DNA from: an uncultured Bacteroidota bacterium
GTDB lineage: Bacteria > Bacteroidota > Bacteroidia > 2-12-FULL-35-15
DNA length: 64,000 bases
Assembly (NCBI GenBank): GCA_903847205.1
Contig: CAINDA010000035.1
Span: 124,001 to 188,000, forward strand
Direction of reading: 5' to 3'
Position numbers and translations under genes: made by a program. Below, one piece after another: positions 24,215 to 33,327 of this stretch (the stretch's first letter is position 1; every line of letters starts with the position of its first letter). Under the pieces are notes generated by a model. It made no database searches. It was not told the DNA's origin and saw nothing but the letters and a program-made list of their open reading frames with translations.

Positions 24215-25939
24215 TTACAAATTAAAAAATGTTTTTACCTCGTCAACAGTATTAAACTTCTGATTGATTCTGTTCATTTGTAAATTACTTAAGCCTTCGG
24301 AACCTTTAATATCCTTGAACTGTTCAGGCTTCAGCCAATAAAGCACACCGTTTTCTGTTGTCCACAGCATATTTACAGACTCCGGATTAAATGAAAATGT
24401 TGTAACCGGATTTTTATAAAATGTAAACAAGCCATTTCTGGCTTTATCAACTAAATAAACATCATAACATTGCAGCTTCACATTTTTATCAGTTGTAAGG
24501 TTGGCTGCGCATGAAACGCCCTGGGGATAGTTTCTTGCACAATCGCTGTTATACACGCCAAAGCTGTTAATTGCAAACATACGTTTCACTTTCTCTTCAC
24601 TGCTGGTATGTTTAAAAAGGCCGGCCTGCTCCTGCTCCCATTTTTGCTGCATTTCATTCTGCTGTTTCTGCAATGATGCTAATCTTGCATTGTATTCCTC
24701 TTCAATACGCTTTTCTTCAGCCAGCTGTTTATCATGAACTGAGGAATACTTACTGAATTTATCCTGGTAATCTTTCAAAGCTGTTTCATAATTTTTGCCT
24801 TCAAACACAGGGTAAACCAATAATTCATATTTTTTTGAAGCCTTTTTCAGCGTCAAAAAATAATTTTCTCCTTTTTTACTTCCTTCCTTTATTACTGCTT
24901 CATCCCAGGTTACATTATACATTTCTTTATTGAAATTTTTGTTTTCATTGCCCACTTCAAACAAAACACCTTTATAAACAGCCAGTTCAGGATATTCTTT
25001 TGGATCAACATCTAAGTTGAAAGTAAATTTATCTTTTTTAGCCTGCTCCGGTTTTTTCGGTTCTGCTGCAGGTTTTGGAAGTGAAGCAATCTTTACTTCT
25101 TTTTCTTTTTGAACTTCTTCTTTTTTTGTTTCTATGGTTTTATACTGCGGTGTTTCCTGAAGAGAATTTGCTACATTTTTGTGACCCTTTACTGCTTCTT
25201 CGGAAACTGCAATCTGTGAGGTAACTTTATCTTTCCCTAAACAAGACCAATTATTTTTCACAGTATCCAATTTATACAAATTGTATTCAGAGCCTTTGTA
25301 ATTGGATGCCAGCTCAACATTGATTGATTTTCCCGCAGCCATACTTACCTGTTTCCCGTTTTGGAAGGCAAGCATTTCCATCATTCCTGCTGATTCAAAC
25401 TGATACTTCACTCCGGCACTGTCGTATGTCATTGGTATTCCGGAAACGAAAAAATCAACGGCATCATGAAACTCGCGGTAACGCAGCTCTACCTCCCCTT
25501 TCAGAGGTTTCCCGTTTTCATCAACAAATACATTTTTAGGAATTATAATTTTCGAACCAGTTTTAAAATCAAGTGCTGCACCTTTTTCGGCAATTACTTT
25601 ATAAGTGGTATATGGTATATTAACGCCTTTCAAAGGGGGATGGATGCAGGGACGCGCGGCTTCGTTTTTATAGAAGGCGGCTAAAGCAAGGCTATCAGCG
25701 CTGGTGCTGATTTCAGCAGTTTTTGATTCATTGTTTTTTAGTGTATTTTTTTGCTGATGCATCACAACAGCAGTAATAACAGCAGCAACAGTAACAATCA
25801 CACTTGATAAAAACCAGGGCTTTTGATACAATGGTTTGCTTACTGTAATGTGTGTTTTTAAAACCGAATCGAAATTTTTACCCTTTGAAATCTCTTCAGA
25901 GCTTATTTGAGGGCGGTTTAAATTTACTTTCTTTTTCAT
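24215..25939 (-). CDS. Single-pass membrane protein next to an ECF sigma factor (574 aa)
   Basis: I do not recognise a named family. Residues 1-42 are polar and probably cytoplasmic, residues about 43-62 (WFLSSVIVTVAAVITAVVMH) form one membrane helix, and the rest should be periplasmic. Around residues 100-210 is a conserved-looking segment with LRYREFHDAVDFFVSGIPM and FESAGMMEML. Residues about 260-310 are Lys/Glu/Pro-rich, and about 395-440 predict a coiled coil (EEKRIEEEYNARLASLQKQQNEM, in parts). The sigma gene lies 98 bp upstream on the same strand. This layout suggests a sigma-linked membrane protein, possibly an anti-sigma-like regulator or a target, but no known anti-sigma domain is visible. 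Confidence 0.65.
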   Translation of the reverse strand: MKKKVNLNRPQISSEEISKGKNFDSVLKTHITVSKPLYQKPWFLSSVIVTVAAVITAVVMHQQKNTLKNNESKTAEISTSADSLALAAFYKNEAARPCIHPPLKGVNIPYTTYKVIAEKGAALDFKTGSKIIIPKNVFVDENGKPLKGEVELRYREFHDAVDFFVSGIPMTYDSAGVKYQFESAGMMEMLAFQNGKQVSMAAGKSINVELASNYKGSEYNLYKLDTVKNNWSCLGKDKVTSQIAVSEEAVKGHKNVANSLQETPQYKTIETKKEEVQKEKEVKIASLPKPAAEPKKPEQAKKDKFTFNLDVDPKEYPELAVYKGVLFEVGNENKNFNKEMYNVTWDEAVIKEGSKKGENYFLTLKKASKKYELLVYPVFEGKNYETALKDYQDKFSKYSSVHDKQLAEEKRIEEEYNARLASLQKQQNEMQQKWEQEQAGLFKHTSSEEKVKRMFAINSFGVYNSDCARNYPQGVSCAANLTTDKNVKLQCYDVYLVDKARNGLFTFYKNPVTTFSFNPESVNMLWTTENGVLYWLKPEQFKDIKGSEGLSNLQMNRINQKFNTVDEVKTFFNL

Positions 25940-26037
25940 TTTATCAGTGCCCCTCCAGCCTATAATAAGGAGGCCTTAGAGCTTGGTTAGTTTATATTTT
26001 ATTTTTCAATTAATTGTCCGTACTTATTTTCTTTCAG

Positions 26038-26604
26038 TTACTTAATACTCTTTTTTAATCTTTCTAAAATCCTGTATGTTTTCACCTTTGCGTTATTCTC
26101 AGTGATATCAAGTATTTCAGCAATTTCTTTGAATGAACGTTTTTCAAAAAAACGCATCTCAATCAGCTGCAGCTCATCCTCTTCTAGTTGTTCTGAAATT
26201 ATAGAAACAATTTTATCATGATACCGATCAATTTTAGTTTCCTGTATTTCTTCAATGATAGTATATATATGCACAGAATCAATATTAACAGTGCGCTGTG
26301 CTTTCTGCTCACGGAATAAATTATTTACTTCGCTGGATGCGATTCTATAAAGCCAGGATGCAAAAGGCAGTCCGCGGTTTTCATATTTGTGGAGATTGAT
26401 CATTGCTTTTAAAAATACCTGCTGAGAAGCATCAAATGCAAGCTCTTTATCATCCAGACGCTGATAGATAAATCTGAATATCTGTTCATAATATTTATCA
26501 TACAGTACATCAAACTGCTTAGAATTTTTTTTTGCAGCTTCCACCAATACAAGCTCATTAGCTATATCTGTTGCGGTTACATGGTATTTTGAAACTGTAG
26601 TCAT
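26038..26604 (-). CDS. ECF RNA polymerase sigma factor
   Basis: The 188-aa protein has sigma region 2 (about residues 25-95, with FDVLYDKYYEQIFRFIYQR, DASQQVFLKAM and WLYRIASSEVNN). It also has region 4 (about 130-185, with LQLIEMRFFEKRSFKEIAEIL and NNAKVKTYRILERLKK), and no region 1 or 3, as is usual for extracytoplasmic-function sigma factors. It should direct polymerase to a small regulon, perhaps including the membrane protein gene 98 bp downstream. No typical FecR-like or zinc-finger anti-sigma gene adjoins it. Confidence 0.92.
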   Translation of the reverse strand: MTTVSKYHVTATDIANELVLVEAAKKNSKQFDVLYDKYYEQIFRFIYQRLDDKELAFDASQQVFLKAMINLHKYENRGLPFASWLYRIASSEVNNLFREQKAQRTVNIDSVHIYTIIEEIQETKIDRYHDKIVSIISEQLEEDELQLIEMRFFEKRSFKEIAEILDITENNAKVKTYRILERLKKSIK

Positions 26605-26919
26605 GTTCTTTAAAATTATTTCTAAACTGGCTCACTTTCTATTATTTAAAGAAAGGAAAGCTGAATTTACTATGCTATTTCATTCTGTTTATTTTAAGAA
26701 AAAATAATATTTAAAGCTTGTTTTCATATCCATAACGGAAAAGATTCAAAAAGATACAAGCCTATAAATTATTTTATTCAAAATTTTGAACCCCGCAAAG
26801 GTTATTCAATAAAATTGACAGGTATTTTCGGTTAAACTTAGATTTTTCAAATGTATTCGGCTTTGGTAAATTTTAGACCTGTCAGGTTTTAAAAACCTTA
26901 CAGGTCTGCACAAATCCAG
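26605..26919. other. Gene-free stretch of 315 nt
   Basis: The stretch lies upstream of the sigma gene. It contains the palindrome at 26875-26907 and, on the minus strand, a TACATTTG element at 26855-26848 that could be a distant -7 box for the sigma gene. No ORF is seen. Confidence 0.45.
26875..26907. repeat. Intergenic palindrome, TTTAAAA-centre family
   Basis: Arms at 26875-26890 and 26892-26907 match in 15 of 16 positions (AGACCTGTCAGGTTTT type). The palindrome lies 13 bp past the stop of the Nramp-family gene, so it may also work as its terminator on the minus strand's upstream side only if transcription comes from the sigma side. It resembles palindromes at 30831, 32570, 33264, 41216 and 55322. 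Confidence 0.65.
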
Positions 26920-28185
26920 CTAATGAAAATAAAAATAAATCAGGGCAGCACCGCTGAATGCCATTAATATAAAAGTAAGTACACCTAACACATTTGACCA
27001 TAATCCATTTGTATGATGCCCCATAATTTTTTTGTTATTACAGATCAGCATAATAATAATTATAAGAACAGGGGCAGTAAGTCCATATAAAACTGCAGTA
27101 TAAATTAAGGCCTGAATTGGGCTGATGCCTATAAAGTTGATGCATAATCCAATAATGAGCGAAACTGCAATCACTGCATAAAATGGTTTTGCTTCTTTGA
27201 ATTTTTTGTTAAGCCCTTGCTGCCATAGAAAAGTTTCAGCTAAGGCATAAGAAAGCGAGCCGGCCAGCACCGGTATTGCTAAAAAACCGGTTCCGATAAT
27301 ACCAAGTGAAAAAAGTAAATACGCAAAATTTCCGGCAAGGGGCTTCAATGCCTGTGCGGCCTGCTCAACGGTATCTATCTGATGTATTCCTGCATTGTAA
27401 AGTACTGTTCCGGTTGTCAGAATTATGAAATACATAATCAAATTGGAATAAAACATTCCGTAAGTAATATCAGTCCGCATACGGCTTATAAATTTTTTAT
27501 CTACAAAGAATCCTTTGTGTTTTTTTTTTAACTCTTCAACCTCCATTGATGCCTGCCATATAAAAAGATAAGGAGAAATTGTAGTTCCTAAAACTGCAAC
27601 CAGCATCATTAAATACTCCCTGCTGAATTCAAATTTTGGAAAAAAAGATGACTTTACTGCCTGCGTCCAGTCCGTTTTAACAATAAGGGGCACAATTAAG
27701 TAAACAAGGAGAATGAGACAAAGGTATTTCATTACCGAAGCAATTTTTTTGTACGACCAGAAAATGATACTCGGAATAAGAAGCGCAGTAAAAAGAATAC
27801 TGAAAATAAAAGACGGAAGAGCGGGAACAAGCAGATTTGCAACTGCTCCCATACCGGCAATATCGGCTCCTATATTTAGGATAATGGCAGGGAAACTGAA
27901 AATAAGCATAAGATAAAGAATCTTATGGCTGTAATTTTTTTTAATAGTGCCGGCAAGCCCATCGCCGGTTATCAGGCCTATTCTGGCAGACATTTCCTGT
28001 ATGCCCGCCATCAGCGGAAACGTAATTAAAGCAGTCCAAAGTGTACCAAAACCAAAGGCGGCACCTGCCTGGGAATAAGATGCTATCCCAGATGGATCAT
28101 CATCACTGCTCCCTGTGATTAAACCAGGGCCCAGCAATTTAATAGTTTTTTTAGCTTTTTTTCCGAACCGGGTAATTAAGCTCAT
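26920..28185 (-). CDS. Nramp-family transporter with non-canonical metal site
   Basis: The 421-aa protein has about 11 membrane helices and clear family features at the N-terminus (LLGPGLITGSSDDDPSGIA). In true Nramp manganese/iron carriers, helix 1 carries DPGN and helix 6 carries MPH. Here these positions read DPSG and SPY (in GTTISPYLFIWQASME). The helix 6 Met that selects transition metals is therefore missing. This is what is known for the Nramp-related magnesium transporter branch, so a different substrate is likely; which one cannot be said from sequence. The gene starts 2 bp after the PorE-like gene's stop, so the two could be cotranscribed with transport transcribed after... the order on the minus strand is PorE-like downstream of this gene. 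Confidence 0.82.
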   Translation of the reverse strand: MSLITRFGKKAKKTIKLLGPGLITGSSDDDPSGIASYSQAGAAFGFGTLWTALITFPLMAGIQEMSARIGLITGDGLAGTIKKNYSHKILYLMLIFSFPAIILNIGADIAGMGAVANLLVPALPSFIFSILFTALLIPSIIFWSYKKIASVMKYLCLILLVYLIVPLIVKTDWTQAVKSSFFPKFEFSREYLMMLVAVLGTTISPYLFIWQASMEVEELKKKHKGFFVDKKFISRMRTDITYGMFYSNLIMYFIILTTGTVLYNAGIHQIDTVEQAAQALKPLAGNFAYLLFSLGIIGTGFLAIPVLAGSLSYALAETFLWQQGLNKKFKEAKPFYAVIAVSLIIGLCINFIGISPIQALIYTAVLYGLTAPVLIIIIMLICNNKKIMGHHTNGLWSNVLGVLTFILMAFSGAALIYFYFH

Positions 28186-28187
28186 TT

Positions 28188-30140
28188 TTATTTCCCAATA
28201 ACTTTAAACTCAGTACGCCTGTTAATAGCTCGGTTTTCATCTGTGTCATTCTTTACCTTAGGTTTTGTATCGCCGTAACCCTTGTAAGTGAGACGTTTTG
28301 CATCAATGCCATTAGCAGTTAAATAATCATAAACCGATTTAGAACGATTTTCGGAAAGTGCTAAATTCATTTTTTTATCGCCTACATTATCCGTGTGACC
28401 GCTTAACTGAATGCGCATTGTTTTATTTAAAGTAAGGAAGGTGACTAATTTATTCAGCTCTATTTTAGATTCAGGTTTCAAATCAAATTTTCCTGTTTCA
28501 AAAAATATGTTTTTCAATTCCACCACACTGCCTGTATCTATCGGTTCTAAAGGCACATCCATTAAGTAGGGTTTGGTTTTATCAGTTACTTCTTTCAACG
28601 AAAAGTTTTCGGAATAAAATAAATAACCATTCTGTGAAACATTTAAAGCATAATTCTTATCTACAGGCAGCGTCACTAAAAATTCACCGTTGCCGGGATT
28701 TGCATCTGATGTCATCACCTGTTTTGCTGTTTCTAAATCGATCAATTCAAAGTGAGCACCAAGCGGCTGTTTTGTTCTGGCATCATATACTTTTCCTTTC
28801 ATATAAGTAATTTTACCGGGACGTGCCGCATCATATAATTCAAATTGATACAAATCCAACCCGCCGTATCCGCCCGGACGATCGGAAGCAAAGTATGCCA
28901 GATTACCGGCGCCATTCACAAGCAGACTGTTTTCATCACCAAATGTATTAATCGGATAACCCAAATTAACAGGGTTGCCCCACTCCCCAGCATCATTTTT
29001 ACGCACCACATAAATATCAAGGCCGCCCATACCAGTATGACCGTTGGAGCTGAAATAAAGGGTTTTGCCATCGGCATGAATAAAAACAGATTCTTCCTCA
29101 CCGGGTGTATTAATTTTACTGCCGATGTTTACAGGGGCTCCCCAACTGCCGTTATCTTTTAAAGTGGAATACCAAATATCGCCCCCGCCCATGCTTCCTG
29201 GGCGGCTGCTCACAAAATATAATGTTTTGCCGTCGGAAGAAAACGAAGGCTGGGATTCAAAATATTTTGTATTAATTGAGGGCCCAAGGTTATAGGGCTT
29301 AGACCATGCATTTCCCTCTTTCTGCGAATAAAAAATATCACAGGAGCCATAGCCTTTTCTTCCTCCGGCATAACCTCCGTCAGGACTGTCCTGGCAGGAA
29401 ACAAAAAATAAAATTTCTCCGTCGGCTGAAATAGCCGGTGCACCTTCGTTGCCGGAGGTATTAATGCCGCTGCCAGCCAAAACAGCAGGTGTCCATTCAC
29501 CCTTCACTTTTTTACTTATTAAAAGATCTTCCTGCAAAGGGACAGTTTCTGTCCGGTTATTGCGCGTGAATAAAAACGTTTGATCATCGGCAGTAATAGC
29601 AGGAAAATATTCATAATTGGGAGAATTAATAGAAGCGCCCATATTTTCAGGCTTGAAAGGAACAGGATTTTTCATTGCTTCAATTGCAAAATTACAGTTG
29701 CTCAACTGGAGCTCCGCAATATCCCTTGTATTCGGATTGATGTTTGTTTTTTTAAAAAAGCGCTCGTAGTCGGCCTTTGCATCTTTATAATTTCCAATAC
29801 GGATTTCGAGCTGTGCAAGATTATAAAAGTTGTTTAAATTAAATCCGGGATTTATTCCAATGGCTTTTGTGTATTCATCAATGGCTTTTGGTATCATCTT
29901 TTCAGACTGATAAATTTCGGCAAGCAGTAAATGCGGTTCAATAAAAGCAGGATCTTTTTCAATTGCTTTTAATAAATCCTCCTCAGCTTTTACATCATTG
30001 TGAGCATCGCTGTATTTCAATGCGCTTTCAAATAATGAAATTGCCTTTTTGCTTTTTGTTGTGTATTCGCCCGGCGGAAGCTGTGCTTTGCAGGCAAATA
30101 AAGAAATGAACAGTAAGGAGATAATAAAAAACTTTTTCAT
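28188..30140 (-). CDS. porE: PorE-like OmpA-family lipoprotein (T9SS accessory)
   Basis: The 650-aa protein has the domain order known for PorE of Porphyromonas. A lipoprotein signal with lipobox LFAC (Cys17) is followed by TPR repeats (about 27-150), a PD40/WD40-like propeller (about 170-430), a carboxypeptidase-regulatory-like domain (about 448-525) and a C-terminal OmpA domain (about 540-650). The OmpA domain shows SGHTDNVGDKKMNLALSENR and GYGDTKPKVKNDTDENRAINRR, with the Asp and Arg that bind peptidoglycan. PorE tethers the T9SS to the cell wall; I infer the same here from architecture. PD40-OmpA proteins occur in several copies per Bacteroidota genome, so this may be a paralogue. On the minus strand it ends 2 bp before the Nramp-family gene begins. 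Confidence 0.75.
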   Translation of the reverse strand: MKKFFIISLLFISLFACKAQLPPGEYTTKSKKAISLFESALKYSDAHNDVKAEEDLLKAIEKDPAFIEPHLLLAEIYQSEKMIPKAIDEYTKAIGINPGFNLNNFYNLAQLEIRIGNYKDAKADYERFFKKTNINPNTRDIAELQLSNCNFAIEAMKNPVPFKPENMGASINSPNYEYFPAITADDQTFLFTRNNRTETVPLQEDLLISKKVKGEWTPAVLAGSGINTSGNEGAPAISADGEILFFVSCQDSPDGGYAGGRKGYGSCDIFYSQKEGNAWSKPYNLGPSINTKYFESQPSFSSDGKTLYFVSSRPGSMGGGDIWYSTLKDNGSWGAPVNIGSKINTPGEEESVFIHADGKTLYFSSNGHTGMGGLDIYVVRKNDAGEWGNPVNLGYPINTFGDENSLLVNGAGNLAYFASDRPGGYGGLDLYQFELYDAARPGKITYMKGKVYDARTKQPLGAHFELIDLETAKQVMTSDANPGNGEFLVTLPVDKNYALNVSQNGYLFYSENFSLKEVTDKTKPYLMDVPLEPIDTGSVVELKNIFFETGKFDLKPESKIELNKLVTFLTLNKTMRIQLSGHTDNVGDKKMNLALSENRSKSVYDYLTANGIDAKRLTYKGYGDTKPKVKNDTDENRAINRRTEFKVIGK

Positions 30141-30177
30141 ACGGTTTGGCTGTTTATTTATTTAACCATTAATTTTA

Positions 30178-30816
30178 TTAAGGAATATTCATGTACTTAT
30201 GCGTCTGCAGCGATACGTTCCATCTTGGATGCTGCATTGCATACTCTACTATAAGCGACATCATTTCTTTTGATTTGCTCCATTCAGGCTGAAGAAATAA
30301 TTTACAATCGTCGCCTACATGCGCTGCATTTTTTTCGGCCCATTCAAAATCATTTTTATTGTGAACAATTATTTTCAACTCATTTGCTTTCGCAAAATTT
30401 TCCTGAAGGGGTGCGCTCGTTTTTTTTGGCGAAAGGCATACCCAGTCCCATATACCAGTGAGATGATACGCTCCTGACGTTTCAATAAAAGTAAGCATTC
30501 CTTTACTCTTCAGTTGCTTTGTAATATAATTCATGTTATACATACTGGGTTCCCCGCCTGTAACTACTACCGCTTTCGCAGGAAATTTCCCGGCATTCTC
30601 AACAATAGCATCTACAGCAGTAAGCGGGTGCAATGACGCATCCCAGCTTTCTTTTACATCACACCAATGGCAGCCGACATCACATCCGCCGACCCGGATA
30701 AAATAAGCTGGTTTGCCCGAATGAAAGCCTTCTCCCTGAATAGTATAAAATTCTTCCATCAATGGAAGCTCCATCCCTTGCTCTAACAATGTTGTATTTT
30801 TTTCTTTTGTTTCCAT
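30178..30816 (-). CDS. queE: 7-carboxy-7-deazaguanine synthase (QueE)
   Basis: This radical SAM enzyme converts 6-carboxytetrahydropterin to 7-carboxy-7-deazaguanine in queuosine/preQ0 synthesis. The [4Fe-4S] motif CDVGCHWCD (CX3CX2C) is near residue 50. It is preceded by YTIQGEGFHSGKPAYFIRVGG (in parts), typical of QueE, and followed by VVTGGEPSMYN. Length (212 aa) is normal. No other queuosine gene is adjacent. It is preceded on its 5' side by the palindrome at 30831-30863 and the bshC gene, and lies 38 bp from the PorE-like gene's start. Confidence 0.93.
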   Translation of the reverse strand: METKEKNTTLLEQGMELPLMEEFYTIQGEGFHSGKPAYFIRVGGCDVGCHWCDVKESWDASLHPLTAVDAIVENAGKFPAKAVVVTGGEPSMYNMNYITKQLKSKGMLTFIETSGAYHLTGIWDWVCLSPKKTSAPLQENFAKANELKIIVHNKNDFEWAEKNAAHVGDDCKLFLQPEWSKSKEMMSLIVEYAMQHPRWNVSLQTHKYMNIP

Positions 30817-30830
30817 ATATATATTATGAT

Positions 30831-30863
30831 ACCCCTGACAGGGTTTAAAACCCTGTCAGGGGT
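30831..30863. repeat. Intergenic palindrome at the end of bshC
   Basis: Arms ACCCCTGACAGGG (30831-30843) and its perfect complement (30851-30863) flank a TTTAAAA centre. The palindrome starts directly after the bshC stop and ends 15 bp before the queE start. It could terminate bshC transcription. Confidence 0.75.
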
Positions 30864-32489
30864 TTAACTTATTAATACCAATAATTTAAAATCCAGCGGA
30901 TCAAAGGCTTCTTTCAAATCTGCAATAAACTGGCTGCCGTAAGTCAAATAATAAGGAGCGAACGTATCATAACGTTCCTGCAATGAACCTTCCGGAAAAA
31001 ATTTATCCTTTATTTTTTTAATCTGATTGATGCCGGTTTCCTGTTTTTGTTTTTCTGAACGCATTAATTTACTCTCTATATTTTTTAATGAGTTCAAAGT
31101 TTTTTGCAGCTCTGCTTCTACGCTTCCTTTTAATGTAATATCAACACTTACTGCTTTTACAGAAATATCAGCAAACACATTCGAAATTTTTTCTCCCTCC
31201 TTTTGCAGCGACAAGGCCGAACCTGCATTTTTATTTACATATTCTTTTATCAGAACTTCTGTATCTTTAAATATATCAGCAATTTTAAATCCTAATTTTT
31301 GAACCTGGCCATTGGGTTTTTCATCCATCAATAAAGCAAAATTACGCGGTATGAGTATGGGGAAATTTATTTTATGATGATCGAACATTGCTTTATATTC
31401 AAGCCAGTAGGCTATTTCGCCGGGGCCGCCGGCATACGCCAAATTAGGCAGTATTTTTTGCTGATACAACGGTCGCAATACAACGTTTGGACTGAATCGT
31501 TCCGGATGATTTTTCAGATCGGCAAGCAATTTATCTTTTGTAAATTCAATTTTGGTGTTGACAACTTTGAAAACATCCCCTTTACCCCCTTTTTCCAAGG
31601 AGGAGTTAAGATGTTCTATTCGCTCGCGCAAATTATCCACCATGTAAAAACTGTTGATTTCACGGGGATTCACCTGTGCTTTTGCTCCAATTTTTTCAAG
31701 TTCAGAAATGGTCCGGCTTACTAATTTATGATTGGTATTATTTAAAATATCATCTTTAATAATTTCAGAAAACTCTTCTTTTAAACGTTTGTCGTTACCA
31801 TCAAGAATCAAAAGCCCGTACCCTGCAAACAGCTGATGAACCAGATAGCGCGTGGCTGCAGCAAGATCATTATGTTTTAAATACGCATCGCTGAAAAGCT
31901 GCATTAATTTATCTGCATTTTCTGATTCACCCAATACTTGTTTGAGTTCGTTTATCAGAATATCCAATGAATTTGTTTTTAAACTGCCCACTGCACCTTT
32001 TGCTTCGGGGTTATCCCAGCTTAATTTTTTACCGAATAGATTGATGCTTTTAATTTCTTCAAAATCGTGATCTTCGGATGCCATCCAATATACCGGCACA
32101 AAATCAAAGTCAGGGTAATTTTTCTTTAATACTTCAGTAAGATTTATTACTGTGATTATTTTATAAATAAAATATAAGGGCCCCGTGAAAAGGCACAACT
32201 GATGGCCGGTGCAAATAGTAAATGTATTTTTATCAAGAAGCAGGTTTATATTTGCAGTCTGCAGTTCTTTATCAATAATCTGAGCATACTGGTCTTTCAG
32301 AACCTTGGTAAGCAATACTCTGTTGATGCTTTCTTTTGATTTATCCTCAATGGCCTGTTTGAAAGCTCCAATTTCAGGTGCATAGGAATAAAAATTACGC
32401 AGGGAATTATTTCCGCTGATATAATCAAGGAGCAATTTTGAAAATTGCCCTGTTTCGGATAAAGCTATTTTAGTTTTTTTAAAGGCCAT
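30864..32489 (-). CDS. bshC: Bacillithiol synthase BshC (cysteine-adding enzyme)
   Basis: The 541-aa protein matches BshC in length and motifs, notably TGHQLCLFTGPLYFIYKI, VYWMASEDHDFEEI and GGPGEIAYWLEYKAMFDHH (in parts). BshC adds cysteine to GlcN-malate, the last step of bacillithiol synthesis, in the cytoplasm. A coiled-coil stretch is likely near residues 445-490 (ELQKTLNSLKNIESKLMRSEK), as in the Bacillus enzyme. bshA and bshB are not in this window, so the pathway genes are dispersed. It is divergent from the Nudix gene, and a palindrome lies in the shared upstream region. Confidence 0.95.
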   Translation of the reverse strand: MAFKKTKIALSETGQFSKLLLDYISGNNSLRNFYSYAPEIGAFKQAIEDKSKESINRVLLTKVLKDQYAQIIDKELQTANINLLLDKNTFTICTGHQLCLFTGPLYFIYKIITVINLTEVLKKNYPDFDFVPVYWMASEDHDFEEIKSINLFGKKLSWDNPEAKGAVGSLKTNSLDILINELKQVLGESENADKLMQLFSDAYLKHNDLAAATRYLVHQLFAGYGLLILDGNDKRLKEEFSEIIKDDILNNTNHKLVSRTISELEKIGAKAQVNPREINSFYMVDNLRERIEHLNSSLEKGGKGDVFKVVNTKIEFTKDKLLADLKNHPERFSPNVVLRPLYQQKILPNLAYAGGPGEIAYWLEYKAMFDHHKINFPILIPRNFALLMDEKPNGQVQKLGFKIADIFKDTEVLIKEYVNKNAGSALSLQKEGEKISNVFADISVKAVSVDITLKGSVEAELQKTLNSLKNIESKLMRSEKQKQETGINQIKKIKDKFFPEGSLQERYDTFAPYYLTYGSQFIADLKEAFDPLDFKLLVLIS

Positions 32490-32569
32490 AATTTGGAATG
32501 TAAAGATACTATAATTAATGTCTGTTTATCTTCCAGTATTAGCCGGTGCAGGACAAGCCCTGCTAATAT

Positions 32570-32600
32570 AGCCTGTAGGTTTTAAAAACCTGACAGGGCT
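32570..32600. repeat. Degenerate palindrome between divergent bshC and Nudix genes
   Basis: AGCCTGTAGGTTTT and a near-complement ending AGGGCT flank a TTTAAAA-type centre; two bases are missing from one arm. It lies between two 5' ends, so it is not a terminator for either gene. Confidence 0.5.
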
Positions 32601-32643
32601 GCCGGCTGCAAAACAAATCAGAAAATCACAGCAAAAAACAATG

Positions 32644-32651
32644 TAGTTTTG
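32644..32651 (+). promoter_or_regulatory. Possible -7 element of the Nudix gene
   Basis: TAGTTTTG matches TAnnTTTG and lies 20 nt before the ATG at 32672. No matching -33 box is visible. Confidence 0.3.
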
Positions 32652-32671
32652 TTCAAATAAAAAACACAGCA

Positions 32672-33235
32672 ATGGATAATCAAACACATAAAAACCCCTG
32701 GGTAACTTTAAAATCCGAAAAAGTATATGATTCACCTTGGGTGGGACTTACAAAGCATGATGTATTGAACCCAAGCGGTAATCCGGGAACGTATTCTGTA
32801 GTTCATTTTAAAAATTTAGCAATCGGAATTCTGCCTCTTGATAAAGATTATAATACATGGATAGTAGGCCAGTACCGTTACCCAATTGAGCAGTATTCAT
32901 GGGAGATCCCGGAAGGCGGAGGTAAACTTGATGTTCCGCCTTTAGTTTCAGCCCAGCGTGAATTGCTTGAAGAAACGGGCATTACAGCCGGCAAATGGAC
33001 AAAAATTCAGGAAATGTATTTAAGCAACTCGGCGAGCGATGAATTCTGTGTTTTATACATTGCACAGGACTTGAGTTTCGGAGATTCAGCGCCCGAAGAA
33101 GATGAAGAATTGGAAGTGAAGAAAATTCATTTCAACGATTTATACAAAATGGTTCAATCAGGAGAAATAACCGACAGCTTAACAGTTACTATTGTTTTGA
33201 AAACAAAATTATTAATGCTGGAAGGAGTGATTTGA
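32672..33235 (+). CDS. Nudix hydrolase (ADP-ribose pyrophosphatase-like)
   Basis: The 187-aa protein carries a Nudix box at about residues 90-112 (GGGKLDVPPLVSAQRELLEETGI, in parts) that coordinates magnesium for pyrophosphate hydrolysis. The REL-EE-TG core is intact, but the first Glu of the consensus (eight residues before the Arg) is Val here. The surrounding sequence (GQYRYPIEQYSWEIPEGG) is typical of ADP-ribose pyrophosphatases. It is cytoplasmic, and substrate is inferred from family likeness only. It converges on the TSP3-barrel gene, with a terminator-like palindrome between. Confidence 0.88.
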   Translation: MDNQTHKNPWVTLKSEKVYDSPWVGLTKHDVLNPSGNPGTYSVVHFKNLAIGILPLDKDYNTWIVGQYRYPIEQYSWEIPEGGGKLDVPPLVSAQRELLEETGITAGKWTKIQEMYLSNSASDEFCVLYIAQDLSFGDSAPEEDEELEVKKIHFNDLYKMVQSGEITDSLTVTIVLKTKLLMLEGVI

Positions 33236-33263
33236 ATTTATGCTTCTATTTCCTCTAAATATA

Positions 33264-33297
33264 AAACCCTAAGGGTCTTTAAAGCCCCTTAGGGTTT
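33264..33297. terminator. Bidirectional terminator-like palindrome
   Basis: Arms at 33264-33280 and 33281-33297 pair in 16 of 17 positions (AAACCCTAAGGG type) around a TTTAAA centre. It lies between the convergent Nudix and TSP3-barrel genes and could end transcription from both sides. Confidence 0.65.
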
Positions 33298-33327
33298 CCA
33301 GGAACAACTGATTAGAAGCCGAATTAT

